In this document: positions 7,773-15,492 of the stretch, piece after piece
Position numbering within the stretch: position 1 is the stretch's first letter
Layout: the number at the start of each line of letters is the position of its first letter
Origin: a bacterium BMS3Abin14
GTDB lineage: Bacteria; BMS3Abin14
Direction: 5' to 3'
Length of the DNA stretch: 23,179 nt
Assembly (NCBI GenBank): GCA_002897695.1
Contig: BDTG01000009.1
Coordinates: 1-23,179 of the forward strand
Notes under the pieces: generated by a model
The model's database searches: none
What the model was told of the DNA's origin: nothing
Seen by the model: only the letters and a program-made list of their open reading frames with translations
Translations under genes and position numbers: made by a program

Positions 7773-8300
7773 ATGAAGAGATCCTTAAAACAGCCATTGA
7801 GAGAGCACCGTATCGACGACACCGAGATGATAGATAAGGTGGTGTTTATCAATCGTGTCGCCAAGGTTGTCAAGGGCGGCAGGCGGTTCCGTTTCAGCGC
7901 TCTCGTAGTGGTCGGTGACGGCAAGGGGACCGCTGGAGTTGGTTCCGGCAAGGCCAATGAGGTTCCGGAGGCCATCCGCAAGGGTATCGAAAACGGCAAG
8001 AAAAGCCTTTACAAAATCCCTTTGAACGGGACCACGATTCCCCATGAGATTATGGGACGATGGGGAGCGGCGAAGGTTTTCCTCAAGCCGGCTTCTGCCG
8101 GAACCGGCATTATCGCCGGTGGTCCGGTGCGTGCCCTCATGGAGTCCCTGGGTGTCAATGATATTCTCACCAAATGCATTGGGTCGAACAATCCGAACAA
8201 TGTTCTCATGGCCACCATGCAGGGGCTTTTGAGCCTGAGAAGCGCCGAGGAGATCGCCAACGTTCGAGGTAAAAAAGTCAGCGAGATCCTTCACGGCTAG
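7773..8300 (+). CDS. rpsE: 30S ribosomal protein S5
   Basis: This 175-aa protein has the double-stranded RNA-binding N-terminal domain with [20 protein letters not shown] and [20 protein letters not shown]. The C-terminal domain has [20 protein letters not shown] and [17 protein letters not shown]5 lies at the mRNA entry tunnel and contributes to decoding accuracy and helicase activity. The ATG at 7773 lacks a strong SD (only GGAAGG about 20 bases upstream and GTAGAAG nearer), so initiation may rely on coupling. The preceding gap is 51 bases. Confidence 0.97.
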   Translation: MKRSLKQPLREHRIDDTEMIDKVVFINRVAKVVKGGRRFRFSALVVVGDGKGTAGVGSGKANEVPEAIRKGIENGKKSLYKIPLNGTTIPHEIMGRWGAAKVFLKPASAGTGIIAGGPVRALMESLGVNDILTKCIGSNNPNNVLMATMQGLLSLRSAEEIANVRGKKVSEILHG

Positions 8301-8314
8301 GCTGGGAGAGAAAA

Positions 8315-8503
8315 ATGGGAAAAATTGACGTAACACTGGTGCGCAGCACCATCGGCAAGCCTGAAAAACAGGCCCGGGTTGTGCGGAGTCTGGGGTTGCG
8401 AAAGCTCAGCCAAACTGTCAGACACGATGACAACCCCCGGATCAGGGGTATGGTGAACAAGGTTTCCCATCTGGTTCGTGCCCATGAAGTGGAGGATGAA
8501 TAG
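8315..8503 (+). CDS. rpmD: 50S ribosomal protein L30
   Basis: This 62-aa protein has the L30 pattern: a [20 protein letters not shown] first strand and helix, then [20 protein letters not shown] and [12 protein letters not shown]30 is a small 23S rRNA-binding protein, present in most but not all bacteria. The ribosome binding site GGGAGAG (8304-8310) supports the ATG. The stop TAG directly abuts the ATG of rplO with no spacer. Confidence 0.96.
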   Translation: MGKIDVTLVRSTIGKPEKQARVVRSLGLRKLSQTVRHDDNPRIRGMVNKVSHLVRAHEVEDE

Positions 8504-8938
8504 ATGCTCGATCAATTAAAACCTGCCAGGGGTGCGATTAAGAAAAGCCGGCGTGTGGGCCGCGGTATCGGCTCGGGGTCCGGCAAGACCTGCGGCAGAG
8601 GGACCAAAGGGCAGGGCTCACGGTCCGGTGGCGGCGTGAAGGCCGGCTTTGAGGGCGGTCAGATGCCCCTGCAGCGCCGGCTTCCCAAACGTGGATTCAC
8701 CAATCCTTTTCGCACCGAGTACTCTGTTGTAAATCTCAAGGATCTTTCCCGTATTACGGATGTTGATGTTGTGGATCCTGATCTGATGGTTCGCTTCCGG
8801 CTTGCGAGGAAGGGGATGCCGATCAAGATCCTGGCTGTGGGAGAACTGGATCGTCCGGTGACCATAAGGGCCCACAGGTTCAGTGTTTCCGCAGCCGACA
8901 AAGTTGTCAGGGCAGGCGGCAAGACAGAGATCATCTAG
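8504..8938 (+). CDS. rplO: 50S ribosomal protein L15
   Basis: This 144-aa protein has the glycine-rich N-terminal extension RVGRGIGSGSGKTCGRGTKG followed by GGVKAGFEGGQMPLQRRLPK and RGFTN, the L15 signature. The globular C-terminal domain ends SVSAADKVVRAGGKTEII. L15 joins late in 50S assembly and its tail threads into 23S rRNA. It starts on the base after the rpmD stop, so its ribosome binding site lies within rpmD (GGAGGATG). It precedes secY by 11 bases. Confidence 0.97.
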   Translation: MLDQLKPARGAIKKSRRVGRGIGSGSGKTCGRGTKGQGSRSGGGVKAGFEGGQMPLQRRLPKRGFTNPFRTEYSVVNLKDLSRITDVDVVDPDLMVRFRLARKGMPIKILAVGELDRPVTIRAHRFSVSAADKVVRAGGKTEII

Positions 8939-8949
8939 GGGGCGATGAG

Positions 8950-10257
8950 TTGCTGCAAAGCTTTCAGAATATATTCAAAATACCGGAGTTAAAGCGCCGG
9001 ATCATCTTCACCCTCGTAATGCTTGCCGTCTATCGTGTGGGAACCCATATCCCCACACCGGGCATTGATGGCCCGGCGCTTGCGGAATTCTTCAAGCAGG
9101 CGCAGGGAACCCTCCTGGGGTTCTTTGACATGTTTTCCGGGGGCGCTCTCCTGCGAATGACGGTTTTTGCCCTTGGAATAATGCCTTACATCAGCGCCAG
9201 CATCATTATTCAGCTCCTGACTGTTGTCATCCCCTACCTTGAGAAACTTTCCAAGGAAGGAGAGGCGGGCCGCCGAAAGATTACCCGGTATACCCGTTAC
9301 GGCACCGTGGGGCTGGCGGCTTTTCAGAGCTTTGGCATCTCCATTGGTCTGGGGCAGATGACCTCACCCGGCGGGGCGCCCGTTGTTCCCGACCCGGGGT
9401 GGAGCTTCAGGATTATGACCGTGATCAGCCTCACTGCCGGAACCGCTTTTATCATGTGGATTGGGGAACAGATCACCGAGAGGGGGATCGGAAACGGGAT
9501 CTCTCTCATCATCTTTGCCGGTATTGTCGCCAGGATGCCTACTGCCATCGGACGATCGCTCTCCTTGATGAAAACAGGTGAAATCTCCGCATTTGTCATG
9601 ATTTTCATCCTGATCCTTATGATCGCCGTCGTGGCTTTTATTATCTTTATGGAACGTGGACAGCGAAAGGTGCCTGTCCAATATGCCAAACGGGTTGTAG
9701 GTAGAAAGATGTACGGGGGGCAGAGTACCCATCTTCCGCTCAAGGTCAACACGTCAGGGGTTATTCCGCCTATCTTCGCGTCCTCTATCCTGATGTTTCC
9801 AGCCACCATAGCCGGTTTCATTAAAAACCCCTACATGGATGCGCTCGCCCAGGCATTTTCCCCCGGGAAAGCCCTGTATACTTCCCTTTATGTGGGATTG
9901 ATCGTTTTCTTCTGCTATTTTTACACCGCGATCCAGTTCAATCCCGTGGATGTTGCCGATAATCTGAAAAAATATGGCGGGTACATTCCCGGGATCAGGC
10001 CAGGAAGGAAAACGGCGGAGTATATTGACAGGGTTCTGTCCAGGATTACGTTTGGAGGCGCCATCTATCTCTCCCTTGTCTGTGTCCTCCCCTCCATCCT
10101 CTACCGTCTCTTTAACGTCCCGTTCTATTTTGGAGGGACCGGGCTTCTGATCGTGGTTGGCGTTGCCCTGGACACAGTGACCCAGATTGAGACCCATCTG
10201 GTCACGAGGCATTACGACGGATTTCTAAAAAAGGGCAAAGTAAGGGGAAGGAGATAA
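8950..10257 (+). CDS. secY: Protein translocase subunit SecY (TTG start)
   Basis: This 435-aa polytopic membrane protein is the channel of the Sec translocon in the inner membrane and partners SecE, SecG and SecA. It shows about ten hydrophobic segments, the plug region after TM1, the signature GIMPYISASIIIQLL near residues 77-91, and the cytoplasmic C5 loop GIRPGRKTAEYIDRVL that contacts SecA and the ribosome. The start is TTG at 8950, because the nearby ATG at 8945 is out of frame. The ribosome binding site is the AGGGGGCGA run at the rplO stop. It ends one base before adk. Confidence 0.98.
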   Translation: MLQSFQNIFKIPELKRRIIFTLVMLAVYRVGTHIPTPGIDGPALAEFFKQAQGTLLGFFDMFSGGALLRMTVFALGIMPYISASIIIQLLTVVIPYLEKLSKEGEAGRRKITRYTRYGTVGLAAFQSFGISIGLGQMTSPGGAPVVPDPGWSFRIMTVISLTAGTAFIMWIGEQITERGIGNGISLIIFAGIVARMPTAIGRSLSLMKTGEISAFVMIFILILMIAVVAFIIFMERGQRKVPVQYAKRVVGRKMYGGQSTHLPLKVNTSGVIPPIFASSILMFPATIAGFIKNPYMDALAQAFSPGKALYTSLYVGLIVFFCYFYTAIQFNPVDVADNLKKYGGYIPGIRPGRKTAEYIDRVLSRITFGGAIYLSLVCVLPSILYRLFNVPFYFGGTGLLIVVGVALDTVTQIETHLVTRHYDGFLKKGKVRGRR

Positions 10258-10258
10258 A

Positions 10259-10921
10259 ATGGACATAATTCTCTTGGGGCCTCCCGGCGCAGGGAAGGGC
10301 ACCCAGGCGAAATTCATAGTTGAAAAATGGAAAATTCCACAGGTCTCAACCGGTGATATCTTGAGGTCCGCCGTTCGTGAGGGGACCGCCCTCGGTGTTG
10401 AGGCAAAGTCCTTTATGGACAAGGGCGAGCTTGTGCCTGACCGGGTTGTGATAGGCATCATCGCGGAAAGATTGAAGGAGGATGACGCATTCAAGGGTTT
10501 TATCCTTGACGGGTTTCCGCGCACCATCCCCCAGGCAGAGGCCCTTGGCGCAATACTCGCGCGAATGGGCCGCGCCATTGATCACGTCGTCAGCATAGAG
10601 GTCGAGGATCAGGATCTGGTCGCACGCCTGACTGGCCGAAGGATGTGCAAGGAATGCGGAGAAAGCTTCCATATGGTCTTTAACCCGCCCAAAAATGCGG
10701 ATACCTGTGATGCCTGCGGCGGTGCACTTTATCAAAGGGATGACGATAAAGAGGAGACCATCAGGCAGCGGTTGAAGGTTTACCACGATCAAACCTCTCC
10801 CCTGATATCGTTTTACAGCGAAAAAGGATGCCTGAGGCCCATTAAGGGCACCGGCGGCATCGAGGAGATTTTCACCCGGATTGAACAGGCCTTGGCCGGC
10901 GAGTCCCAGAGCTGTTCTTGA
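10259..10921 (+). CDS. adk: Adenylate kinase, zinc-lid type
   Basis: This 220-aa enzyme interconverts ATP + AMP and 2 ADP in the cytoplasm. The P-loop GPPGAGKGT is at residues 7-15, the NMP-binding region follows STGDILR, and DGFPRT is at 84-89. The lid (about 126-163) has Cys130-x2-Cys133 and Cys150-x2-Cys153, the structural zinc site of Gram-positive and many other bacterial kinases that E. coli lacks. Placement directly after secY is common. The ATG is one base after the secY TAA, with ribosome binding site AAGGGGAAGG inside secY. Confidence 0.98.
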   Translation: MDIILLGPPGAGKGTQAKFIVEKWKIPQVSTGDILRSAVREGTALGVEAKSFMDKGELVPDRVVIGIIAERLKEDDAFKGFILDGFPRTIPQAEALGAILARMGRAIDHVVSIEVEDQDLVARLTGRRMCKECGESFHMVFNPPKNADTCDACGGALYQRDDDKEETIRQRLKVYHDQTSPLISFYSEKGCLRPIKGTGGIEEIFTRIEQALAGESQSCS

Positions 10922-10970
10922 TAGCCCCATGTTCTGGACGACTCCGGTTCCATAACCTCGGACTGGTTTG

Positions 10971-11729
10971 ATGATATACAGAAAAAGTCCCGCCGATATT
11001 TCCGCCATGTACCAGGGTGGCGCTATTGTCGGTAGTATTTTAGAAAAAATGAGGCTGGTGGTGAGGCCCGGGATCGCCACTTCCCGGATAGAGGCGGAAG
11101 CCGACCGGCTGTCAAAATCCATGGGGGTCATAGCCGCCTTCAAGGGCTATCGCGGCTATCCGAGCAGCGTCTGTGTCTCTGTGAATGATGAGGTGGTCCA
11201 CGGGATTCCTTCCGGAAAACGGCGGTTGGAAGAGGGTGACATCGTCGGGCTGGATTTTGGGGCCTTGTTCAAGGGTTTTTTCTCCGACGCTGCGGTAACC
11301 CTTCCCGTGGGCAAACCCGGGGATGAGGCAAGGCGTCTCATGAAGGTTACAGAGGAGGCACTATACAAGGGTATTGACGCTGCGCTGGTCGGCAATCGCA
11401 TTGGAGACGTATCCCATGCGGTCCAGCAGCATGTTGAGGGCAAAGGATACTCGGTGGTTAAGGTTTTTGTGGGGCACGGCATTGGCCGAAGCCTGCACGA
11501 GGAACCCCAGGTGCCCAATTTTGGGGATCCCGGGTGGGGTGTCCGCCTCAAGGAGGGGATGACCATTGCCATTGAGCCCATGGTAAATGCAGGCGGGGAT
11601 GAGGTGCGTGTTCTTGAGGACGGGTGGACTGCGGTAACGGCGGACGGGAGCCTTTCTGCACACTATGAGCACACCATTGCAATTACGACCAACGGGCCCA
11701 GGATACTGACTCTGGCCGGATCGGACTGA
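10971..11729 (+). CDS. map: Methionine aminopeptidase, type I
   Basis: This 252-aa enzyme removes the initiator methionine from nascent proteins. The five metal ligands of the pita-bread fold are visible: Asp95 (GLDFGA), Asp106 (SDAA), His169 (GHGIG), Glu202 (IEPM) and Glu233 in the [10 protein letters not shown] block when aligned. Substrate-site His77 (VVHGIP) and His176 are also present. It lacks the N-terminal SH3/zinc extension. TTG at 10968 and ATG at 10971 are adjacent, and ATG is preferred. SD is weak. The 46-to-49-base gap after adk shows no other signal. Confidence 0.97.
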   Translation: MIYRKSPADISAMYQGGAIVGSILEKMRLVVRPGIATSRIEAEADRLSKSMGVIAAFKGYRGYPSSVCVSVNDEVVHGIPSGKRRLEEGDIVGLDFGALFKGFFSDAAVTLPVGKPGDEARRLMKVTEEALYKGIDAALVGNRIGDVSHAVQQHVEGKGYSVVKVFVGHGIGRSLHEEPQVPNFGDPGWGVRLKEGMTIAIEPMVNAGGDEVRVLEDGWTAVTADGSLSAHYEHTIAITTNGPRILTLAGSD

Positions 11730-11745
11730 GGGAGAGCGAGGGAAT

Positions 11746-11964
11746 ATGGCGAAAGAAGAGGCCATAGAGGTAGAGGGAACGGTGGTGGAACCACTGCCCA
11801 ATGCGATGTTTCGTGTTGAGTTGGAAAACGGCCACCAGGTGCTTGCCCATATTTCTGGGAAAATGCGCATGCATTACATAAGAATCCTGCCCGGGGACAA
11901 GGTGACGGTGGAGCTTTCCCCCTATGATCTGACCAGGGGAAGGATCACCTACAGGGCCAAGTAA
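11746..11964 (+). CDS. infA: Translation initiation factor IF-1
   Basis: This 72-aa protein is exactly the family length. It has an OB fold with [40 protein letters not shown] and [20 protein letters not shown]. It ends ITYRAK. IF1 blocks the ribosomal A site during initiation and assists IF2 and IF3. The start is supported by GGGAGAGCGAGGG upstream. A strong GC hairpin begins on the base after the stop codon, before rpmJ. Confidence 0.98.
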   Translation: MAKEEAIEVEGTVVEPLPNAMFRVELENGHQVLAHISGKMRMHYIRILPGDKVTVELSPYDLTRGRITYRAK

Positions 11965-11984
11965 CGCGCCCACAGAAGGGCGCG
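11965..11984 (+). other. Perfect GC-rich hairpin after infA
   Basis: CGCGCCC (11965-11971) and GGGCGCG (11978-11984) form a seven-pair all-GC stem around the loop ACAGAA. It starts immediately after the infA TAA. No U-run follows (next bases CCAAAC), so it is unlikely to terminate transcription on its own. It may stabilise the 3' end of a processed infA message or modulate rpmJ-rpsM expression. Confidence 0.6.
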
Positions 11985-12012
11985 CCAAACGAAGATTTGA
12001 GAGGGTAGCAAG

Positions 12013-12126
12013 ATGAAGGTCAGACCGTCTGTCAAGAGGATGTGCGACAAGTGCAAAATTATCCGACGCAAGGGTATTGTTCGTGTGATTTGCGAAAACC
12101 CGAGACACAAACAGCGGCAGGGTTGA
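12013..12126 (+). CDS. rpmJ: 50S ribosomal protein L36, zinc form
   Basis: This 37-aa protein reads [20 protein letters not shown] and then [17 protein letters not shown]. It is the canonical short L36 with zinc ligands Cys11, Cys14, Cys27 and His32 (C+ form). L36 binds 23S rRNA near the base of the L7/L12 stalk. The ATG at 12013 follows a GAGGGTAGCAAG stretch with GAGGG as the ribosome binding site. Location between infA and rpsM is the conserved position. It is short enough to be missed by length-based gene calling. Confidence 0.96.
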   Translation: MKVRPSVKRMCDKCKIIRRKGIVRVICENPRHKQRQG

Positions 12127-12150
12127 TTTCAGATTTCAGGAGGATAAACA

Positions 12151-12522
12151 GTGGCGCGTATCGCTGGAGTGGATTTACCAAGGAGCAAGAGGGTCGAGGT
12201 TGCCCTGACCTATATTTATGGGATCGGACCCTCAAAAGCCGGCCGGATAGTGCGGGACGCCAAAGTGGATCCCGATGTTCGTGTGGTAGACCTGGATGAA
12301 GGACAGATCGTTCGTCTTCGCGAGGTTATTGACAAGTCCCACATGGTCGAGGGTGACCTTCGCAGGGAGGTGGCCTTCGATATCAAGCGCAAGATGGATC
12401 TGGGGTCTTACGAAGGGCTTCGGCACCGGAGGGGATTGCCGGTGAGGGGACAACGCACGAAAACCAATGCGCGGTCCAGGAAAGGGCATAGGCCTTCTAT
12501 CGGTGGAAGAAAAAGGAAGTAA
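12151..12522 (+). CDS. rpsM: 30S ribosomal protein S13 (GTG start)
   Basis: This 123-aa protein begins [20 protein letters not shown] and IYGIG, continues with the helix-two-turn-helix body, and ends in the basic tail [20 protein letters not shown]. All are S13 marks. S13 lies in the 30S head and bridges to the 50S subunit, contacting P-site tRNA through its tail. The GTG at 12151 has a good AGGAGG site (12138-12143). In E. coli the leader before rpsM is the S4-regulated site. The 24-base gap here is too short to hold the known pseudoknot. Confidence 0.97.
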   Translation: MARIAGVDLPRSKRVEVALTYIYGIGPSKAGRIVRDAKVDPDVRVVDLDEGQIVRLREVIDKSHMVEGDLRREVAFDIKRKMDLGSYEGLRHRRGLPVRGQRTKTNARSRKGHRPSIGGRKRK

Positions 12523-12543
12523 ATCTGATGGCTGGAGGAAAAA

Positions 12544-12936
12544 ATGGCAAGACCTAAGAAAAAAGGATCCGCAAAAAGGGTCAAGAAAAATGTACCCGTC
12601 GGCGTGGCCCACATACAGGCGACATTCAACAATACCATAATTACCATCACTGATCCGGTCGGGAATACCCTGGCCTGGAGTACCGCAGGGAGCAAAGGTT
12701 TCAAGGGATCGAGAAAAAGCACACCTTTTGCTGCCCAGCTGGCAGCGGAGGACGCCGCCAAAAAAGCCATGGAACACGGTGTGCGTAAGGTTGACGTACT
12801 CGTTAAAGGGCCGGGGTCCGGCCGTGAATCGGCTCTGAGATCCCTCCAGGCCGCAGGGCTTGAGGTAAAATTAATTCGGGATGTGACCCCTATCCCTCAT
12901 AACGGATGCCGGCCGCCGAAAAGGCGCAGGGTCTGA
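12544..12936 (+). CDS. rpsK: 30S ribosomal protein S11
   Basis: This 130-aa protein carries [60 protein letters not shown] and the C-terminal block [17 protein letters not shown]. These match S11 throughout. S11 is part of the 30S platform and interacts with the Shine-Dalgarno helix. A ribosome binding site GGAGG (12534-12538) supports the ATG. It lies 21 bases after rpsM and 15 before rpsD. Confidence 0.98.
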   Translation: MARPKKKGSAKRVKKNVPVGVAHIQATFNNTIITITDPVGNTLAWSTAGSKGFKGSRKSTPFAAQLAAEDAAKKAMEHGVRKVDVLVKGPGSGRESALRSLQAAGLEVKLIRDVTPIPHNGCRPPKRRRV

Positions 12937-12951
12937 CGAAGGAGGAAGAAA

Positions 12952-13578
12952 TTGGCTCGATACCGTGAATCCGTATGCCGACTCTGCCGTAGAGAGGGCA
13001 CAAAGCTTTTTCTTAAGGGAGATCGCTGTTATTCAGACAAGTGTGCGGTAGAGCGCAGGCCCTACCCCCCCGGCATGCACGGCACCCGCAGGATGAAGCA
13101 ATCAGACTATGGCATTCAGCTCAGGGAAAAACAGAAGGCCCGTAGAATATACGGGGTCATGGAGTCTCAGTTCCGTAATTATTTTAAGACCGCCGATGGA
13201 CAGAAAGGCGTGACCGGCCAGAATCTCCTTGTCCTTCTGGAGAGACGTCTGGATACCGCCGTGTACCGTCTGGGGTTCGCCACTTCCCGTGCCGACGCCA
13301 GGCAGCTCGTAAAACATGGGCATATTATGGTCAACGGCAGGAAAGTCGATATCCCGTCGTATCTCCTCAAGATAGGAGATGAGATTCAGATAAGGGAAAA
13401 AAGCCGCGAATCCGTAAGGGTCAAGGAGGCAATGATCTCCGCTGAGAGAAAGAGCGTTCCCGCCTGGCTGGACCTCGAGGTAAAGGCGTTCAAAGGGGTA
13501 TATAGAAATTATCCTACCCGCGAGGATGTCGCGCTGCCCGTTCAGGAGCAGCTGATCGTTGAGCTTTACTCCAAATAG
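12952..13578 (+). CDS. rpsD: 30S ribosomal protein S4, zinc form (TTG start)
   Basis: This 208-aa protein has an N-terminal zinc-knuckle region with Cys9, Cys12, Cys26 and Cys31, then [35 protein letters not shown], and the S4 RNA-binding domain [40 protein letters not shown]. The end [14 protein letters not shown] is typical. S4 nucleates 30S assembly and in enterobacteria represses the alpha operon. The start is TTG at 12952 after GGAGGAAG. The following 111-base gap before rpoA is rich in stem-loops. Confidence 0.98.
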   Translation: MARYRESVCRLCRREGTKLFLKGDRCYSDKCAVERRPYPPGMHGTRRMKQSDYGIQLREKQKARRIYGVMESQFRNYFKTADGQKGVTGQNLLVLLERRLDTAVYRLGFATSRADARQLVKHGHIMVNGRKVDIPSYLLKIGDEIQIREKSRESVRVKEAMISAERKSVPAWLDLEVKAFKGVYRNYPTREDVALPVQEQLIVELYSK

Positions 13579-13581
13579 TTC

Positions 13582-13676
13582 CGATGTATCGGCAGTTGGT
13601 TTATGGCGACAATACCACCGGGTTTGGGGTGAAACCGATGGGATTCGCTCCACGATGTGATCAGGGAGCGCAATCC
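13582..13676 (+). promoter_or_regulatory. Structured rpsD-rpoA intergenic leader (candidate regulatory RNA)
   Basis: Three inverted repeats fill the 111-base gap. CCGAT-GT-ATCGG lies at 13582-13593. GGTTT-GGGGTG-AAACC lies at 13621-13636. A long stem pairs GGATTCGCTCC (13641-13651) with GGAGCG and AATCC (13665-13670, 13672-13676), giving 11 pairs interrupted by one bulged C, with a 13-base loop. The last stem ends four bases before the rpoA ribosome binding site AGGAG (13680-13684). Stems are seen directly. Regulation, for example of alpha-subunit synthesis by a ribosomal protein, is inference. Confidence 0.5.
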
Positions 13677-13689
13677 GCGAGGAGTCAAG

Positions 13690-14721
13690 ATGACAATAAT
13701 GGATACTAACTGGAAGAGTCTGACCCGCCCAAAAAAATTGGAATTCGACAACGATTCACAGTCTGAAACGTTCTGTCGTTTTTCCACTGAGCCCTTTGAA
13801 CGGGGGTATGCCACCACGCTGGGCAACGCTCTGAGGAGGGTTTTGCTTTCTTCCCTTCAGGGGGCAGCTGTTACCGCCTTTCGTATTGAAGGTGTCCTGC
13901 ACGAGTTTTCAACGATCCCCGGGGTCTATGAGGATGTGACCCAGATAATTCTCAACCTGAAGGAACTCCGGTTCAAGGTACATTCCCAGGAGCAGAAGAT
14001 CATTTCCCTGGATGTCAGCAGGGAGGGAATGATTACCGCAGGTGACATCATAACCGACCAGGACGTTGAAGTTCTCACTCCCACCAAGCCTGTTGCGACC
14101 CTGGAGAAAGGCGCACATCTGAAGATGGAGGTCGTCGTAAGGTTAAACAAGGGTTTTATCACCGGTGACAGGAACAAGGATGAGGATCTCCCCGTGGATT
14201 TCATCGCCATAGATTCCATCCATTCCCCGGTGGTCAAAGTGAACTACCATGCTGAAAATGCACGTGTGGGGCGGATGACAAATTTCGACAAACTGGTCAT
14301 GGAGATTACAACCGACGGCAGCGTGCTTCCTGAGGACGCTCTGGCCTACGCTGCAAAGATCATAAAGGAGCACATGAACCTCTTTATCAACTTTGAGGAG
14401 ACCTCAGCGGTGGAGGCGGAGACAGAAAAGGAGGACGTGGAGGAGAGGGAAAATCTCCACGAGAAGCTTAACAGACATGTCAATGAGCTGGAGCTTTCCG
14501 TCAGGTCCATTAATTGTCTGCAGAACGCAGACATTGACACCATTGGCGAACTGGTCCAGAAAACTGAGCCGGAGATGCTTAAAACCAAAAATTTCGGAAG
14601 AAAATCGCTCAACGAACTCAAGGAAATTCTTCTGGAAATGGGATTGACCTTTGGAATGGACGTGAAAGGATGGGAACCTTCTACGGAGGTGGAAGAGGAA
14701 CCTCCTCCGACGGATGACTGA
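13690..14721 (+). CDS. rpoA: DNA-directed RNA polymerase subunit alpha
   Basis: This 343-aa protein is the alpha subunit. The N-terminal dimerisation domain has FSTEPFERGYATTLGNALRR followed by VLLSSLQGAAVTAFRIEGV. A linker rich in Glu (ETEKEDVEERENLHEK, about residues 250-265) leads to the C-terminal domain with ELELSVRSINCLQNADIDTI, GELVQKTEPEMLKTKNFGRK and SLNELKEIL, which binds UP elements and activators. ATG at 13690 is five bases from AGGAG (13680-13684). The frame opens earlier at 13657, without similarity. The acidic proline tail EEEPPPTDD is a lineage feature. Confidence 0.98.
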   Translation: MTIMDTNWKSLTRPKKLEFDNDSQSETFCRFSTEPFERGYATTLGNALRRVLLSSLQGAAVTAFRIEGVLHEFSTIPGVYEDVTQIILNLKELRFKVHSQEQKIISLDVSREGMITAGDIITDQDVEVLTPTKPVATLEKGAHLKMEVVVRLNKGFITGDRNKDEDLPVDFIAIDSIHSPVVKVNYHAENARVGRMTNFDKLVMEITTDGSVLPEDALAYAAKIIKEHMNLFINFEETSAVEAETEKEDVEERENLHEKLNRHVNELELSVRSINCLQNADIDTIGELVQKTEPEMLKTKNFGRKSLNELKEILLEMGLTFGMDVKGWEPSTEVEEEPPPTDD

Positions 14722-14768
14722 TGGAAAACAACTGAATGCTGATGTAACAGGGAAAGGCAGGGAGCTTT

Positions 14769-15350
14769 ATGCGGCATCAAAAATCCGGAAAGAAGCTGGG
14801 AAGAACATCGGCTCACAGGAAGGCGCTTCTCAGAAATATGGTGACATCCCTGCTGAAGCATGAGCGGATTGTTACGACTGCGGTGAAAGCCAGGGAGGTT
14901 GGCCGGGTAGCTGAACGAATGATAACCCTTGGGAAGAGGGGAACCCTTCATGCCCGCCGGCAGACAATCGCATTTATCGAAAGCGGCGAGGTGGTCAAGA
15001 GGATCTTTTCCGTCTACGCTGAAAGGTACCGCAACAGGGATGGCGGCTATACCCGGGTGATCAAACTTGAGCCCAGATCCGGCGACAATGCACCCATGGC
15101 TATTGTAGAACTGGTTGATCGTCCCGTGGAAGCCAAGGACTCCGATAAGAAACAGGCCAAGGCCGATGCCAAACAGGTCAAGACTGACGCCAAACAGGCC
15201 AAGGCCGAGACCAGGAAAACCAAGACCGAGACCATGAAGGCCAAACCGGGAACCGGGAAGGCCAAGCCCAAGAAAGCCGCAGCGCCAAAAAAATCTGCGT
15301 CGACGACAGCCAAAAAGAAGGTCGAGGTCCCCAAGGAGGAAAAAGAATAG
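14769..15350 (+). CDS. rplQ: 50S ribosomal protein L17 with long Lys/Ala-rich tail
   Basis: The first 116 or so residues are standard L17: [40 protein letters not shown], and [20 protein letters not shown] before [10 protein letters not shown]17 contacts the tunnel exit region of the 50S subunit. Total length is 193 aa against the usual 115-130. The extra 75 residues are almost all Lys, Ala, Thr, Asp, Glu and Pro and include six seven-residue repeats (residues 128-169) of pattern K-x-x-K-x-x-x. The tail resembles histone H1-like basic tails. Last gene of the cluster, followed by a terminator. Confidence 0.96.
   Translation: MRHQKSGKKLGRTSAHRKALLRNMVTSLLKHERIVTTAVKAREVGRVAERMITLGKRGTLHARRQTIAFIESGEVVKRIFSVYAERYRNRDGGYTRVIKLEPRSGDNAPMAIVELVDRPVEAKDSDKKQAKADAKQVKTDAKQAKAETRKTKTETMKAKPGTGKAKPKKAAAPKKSASTTAKKKVEVPKEEKE
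15150..15275 (+). repeat. Six tandem 21-base repeats in the rplQ tail
   Basis: Successive 21-base units start at 15150, 15171, 15192, 15213, 15234 and 15255. They encode [35 protein letters not shown] and GKAKPKK. The first three are most alike at DNA level, and later units drift. The pattern points to growth of the L17 tail by slippage or unequal exchange, in frame, and is expected to vary between strains. Confidence 0.8.
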
Positions 15351-15389
15351 CATCCAGGGCCGTTCTGGCCATGAGAGATTATCTGCATC

Positions 15390-15427
15390 AGAGCAAGGGT
15401 CGGCGGCCCTTGCTCTTCGTTTTTTTT
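15390..15427 (+). terminator. Intrinsic terminator after rplQ
   Basis: AGAGCAAGGG (15390-15399) pairs perfectly with CCCTTGCTCT (15407-15416), giving ten pairs with a seven-base loop, followed two bases later by a run of eight T (15420-15427). This is a textbook Rho-independent terminator. It is the only one in the window and marks the end of the ribosomal-protein transcript. Confidence 0.92.
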
Positions 15428-15472
15428 GGAAAAAGAGATCCCCTGCCTGAGAAAAGGGGCTGGAATTACCGT

Positions 15473-15489
15473 TTGTGAGGGTATCACAA
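15473..15489 (+). promoter_or_regulatory. Palindrome over the ECF ATPase ribosome binding site
   Basis: TTGTGA-GGGTA-TCACAA is a perfect six-base inverted repeat with a five-base centre. It ends three bases before the ATG at 15493. As DNA it resembles operators of the TGTGA/TCACA kind. As RNA it would fold into a hairpin with the GGG of the putative ribosome binding site in the loop. Either would allow control of the transporter gene, but no regulator is encoded nearby. Confidence 0.45.
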
Positions 15490-15492
15490 TAT

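Noticed and set aside
13657-13689. Upstream extension of rpoA to a start at 13657
   Set aside because: The 11 extra residues have no similarity to alpha subunits and overlap the hairpin stem. AGGAG before ATG 13690 is the better start.
14346-15353. Long minus-strand open frame (335 codons) opposite rpoA and rplQ
   Set aside because: It is antisense to two secure genes. The repetitive Leu/Gly/Phe composition is what the rplQ repeats give on the other strand, and no family motif is visible.
15440-15459. Second stem (CCCCT with AGGGG) after the rplQ terminator
   Set aside because: Only five pairs and no T-run, so not counted as a further terminator.
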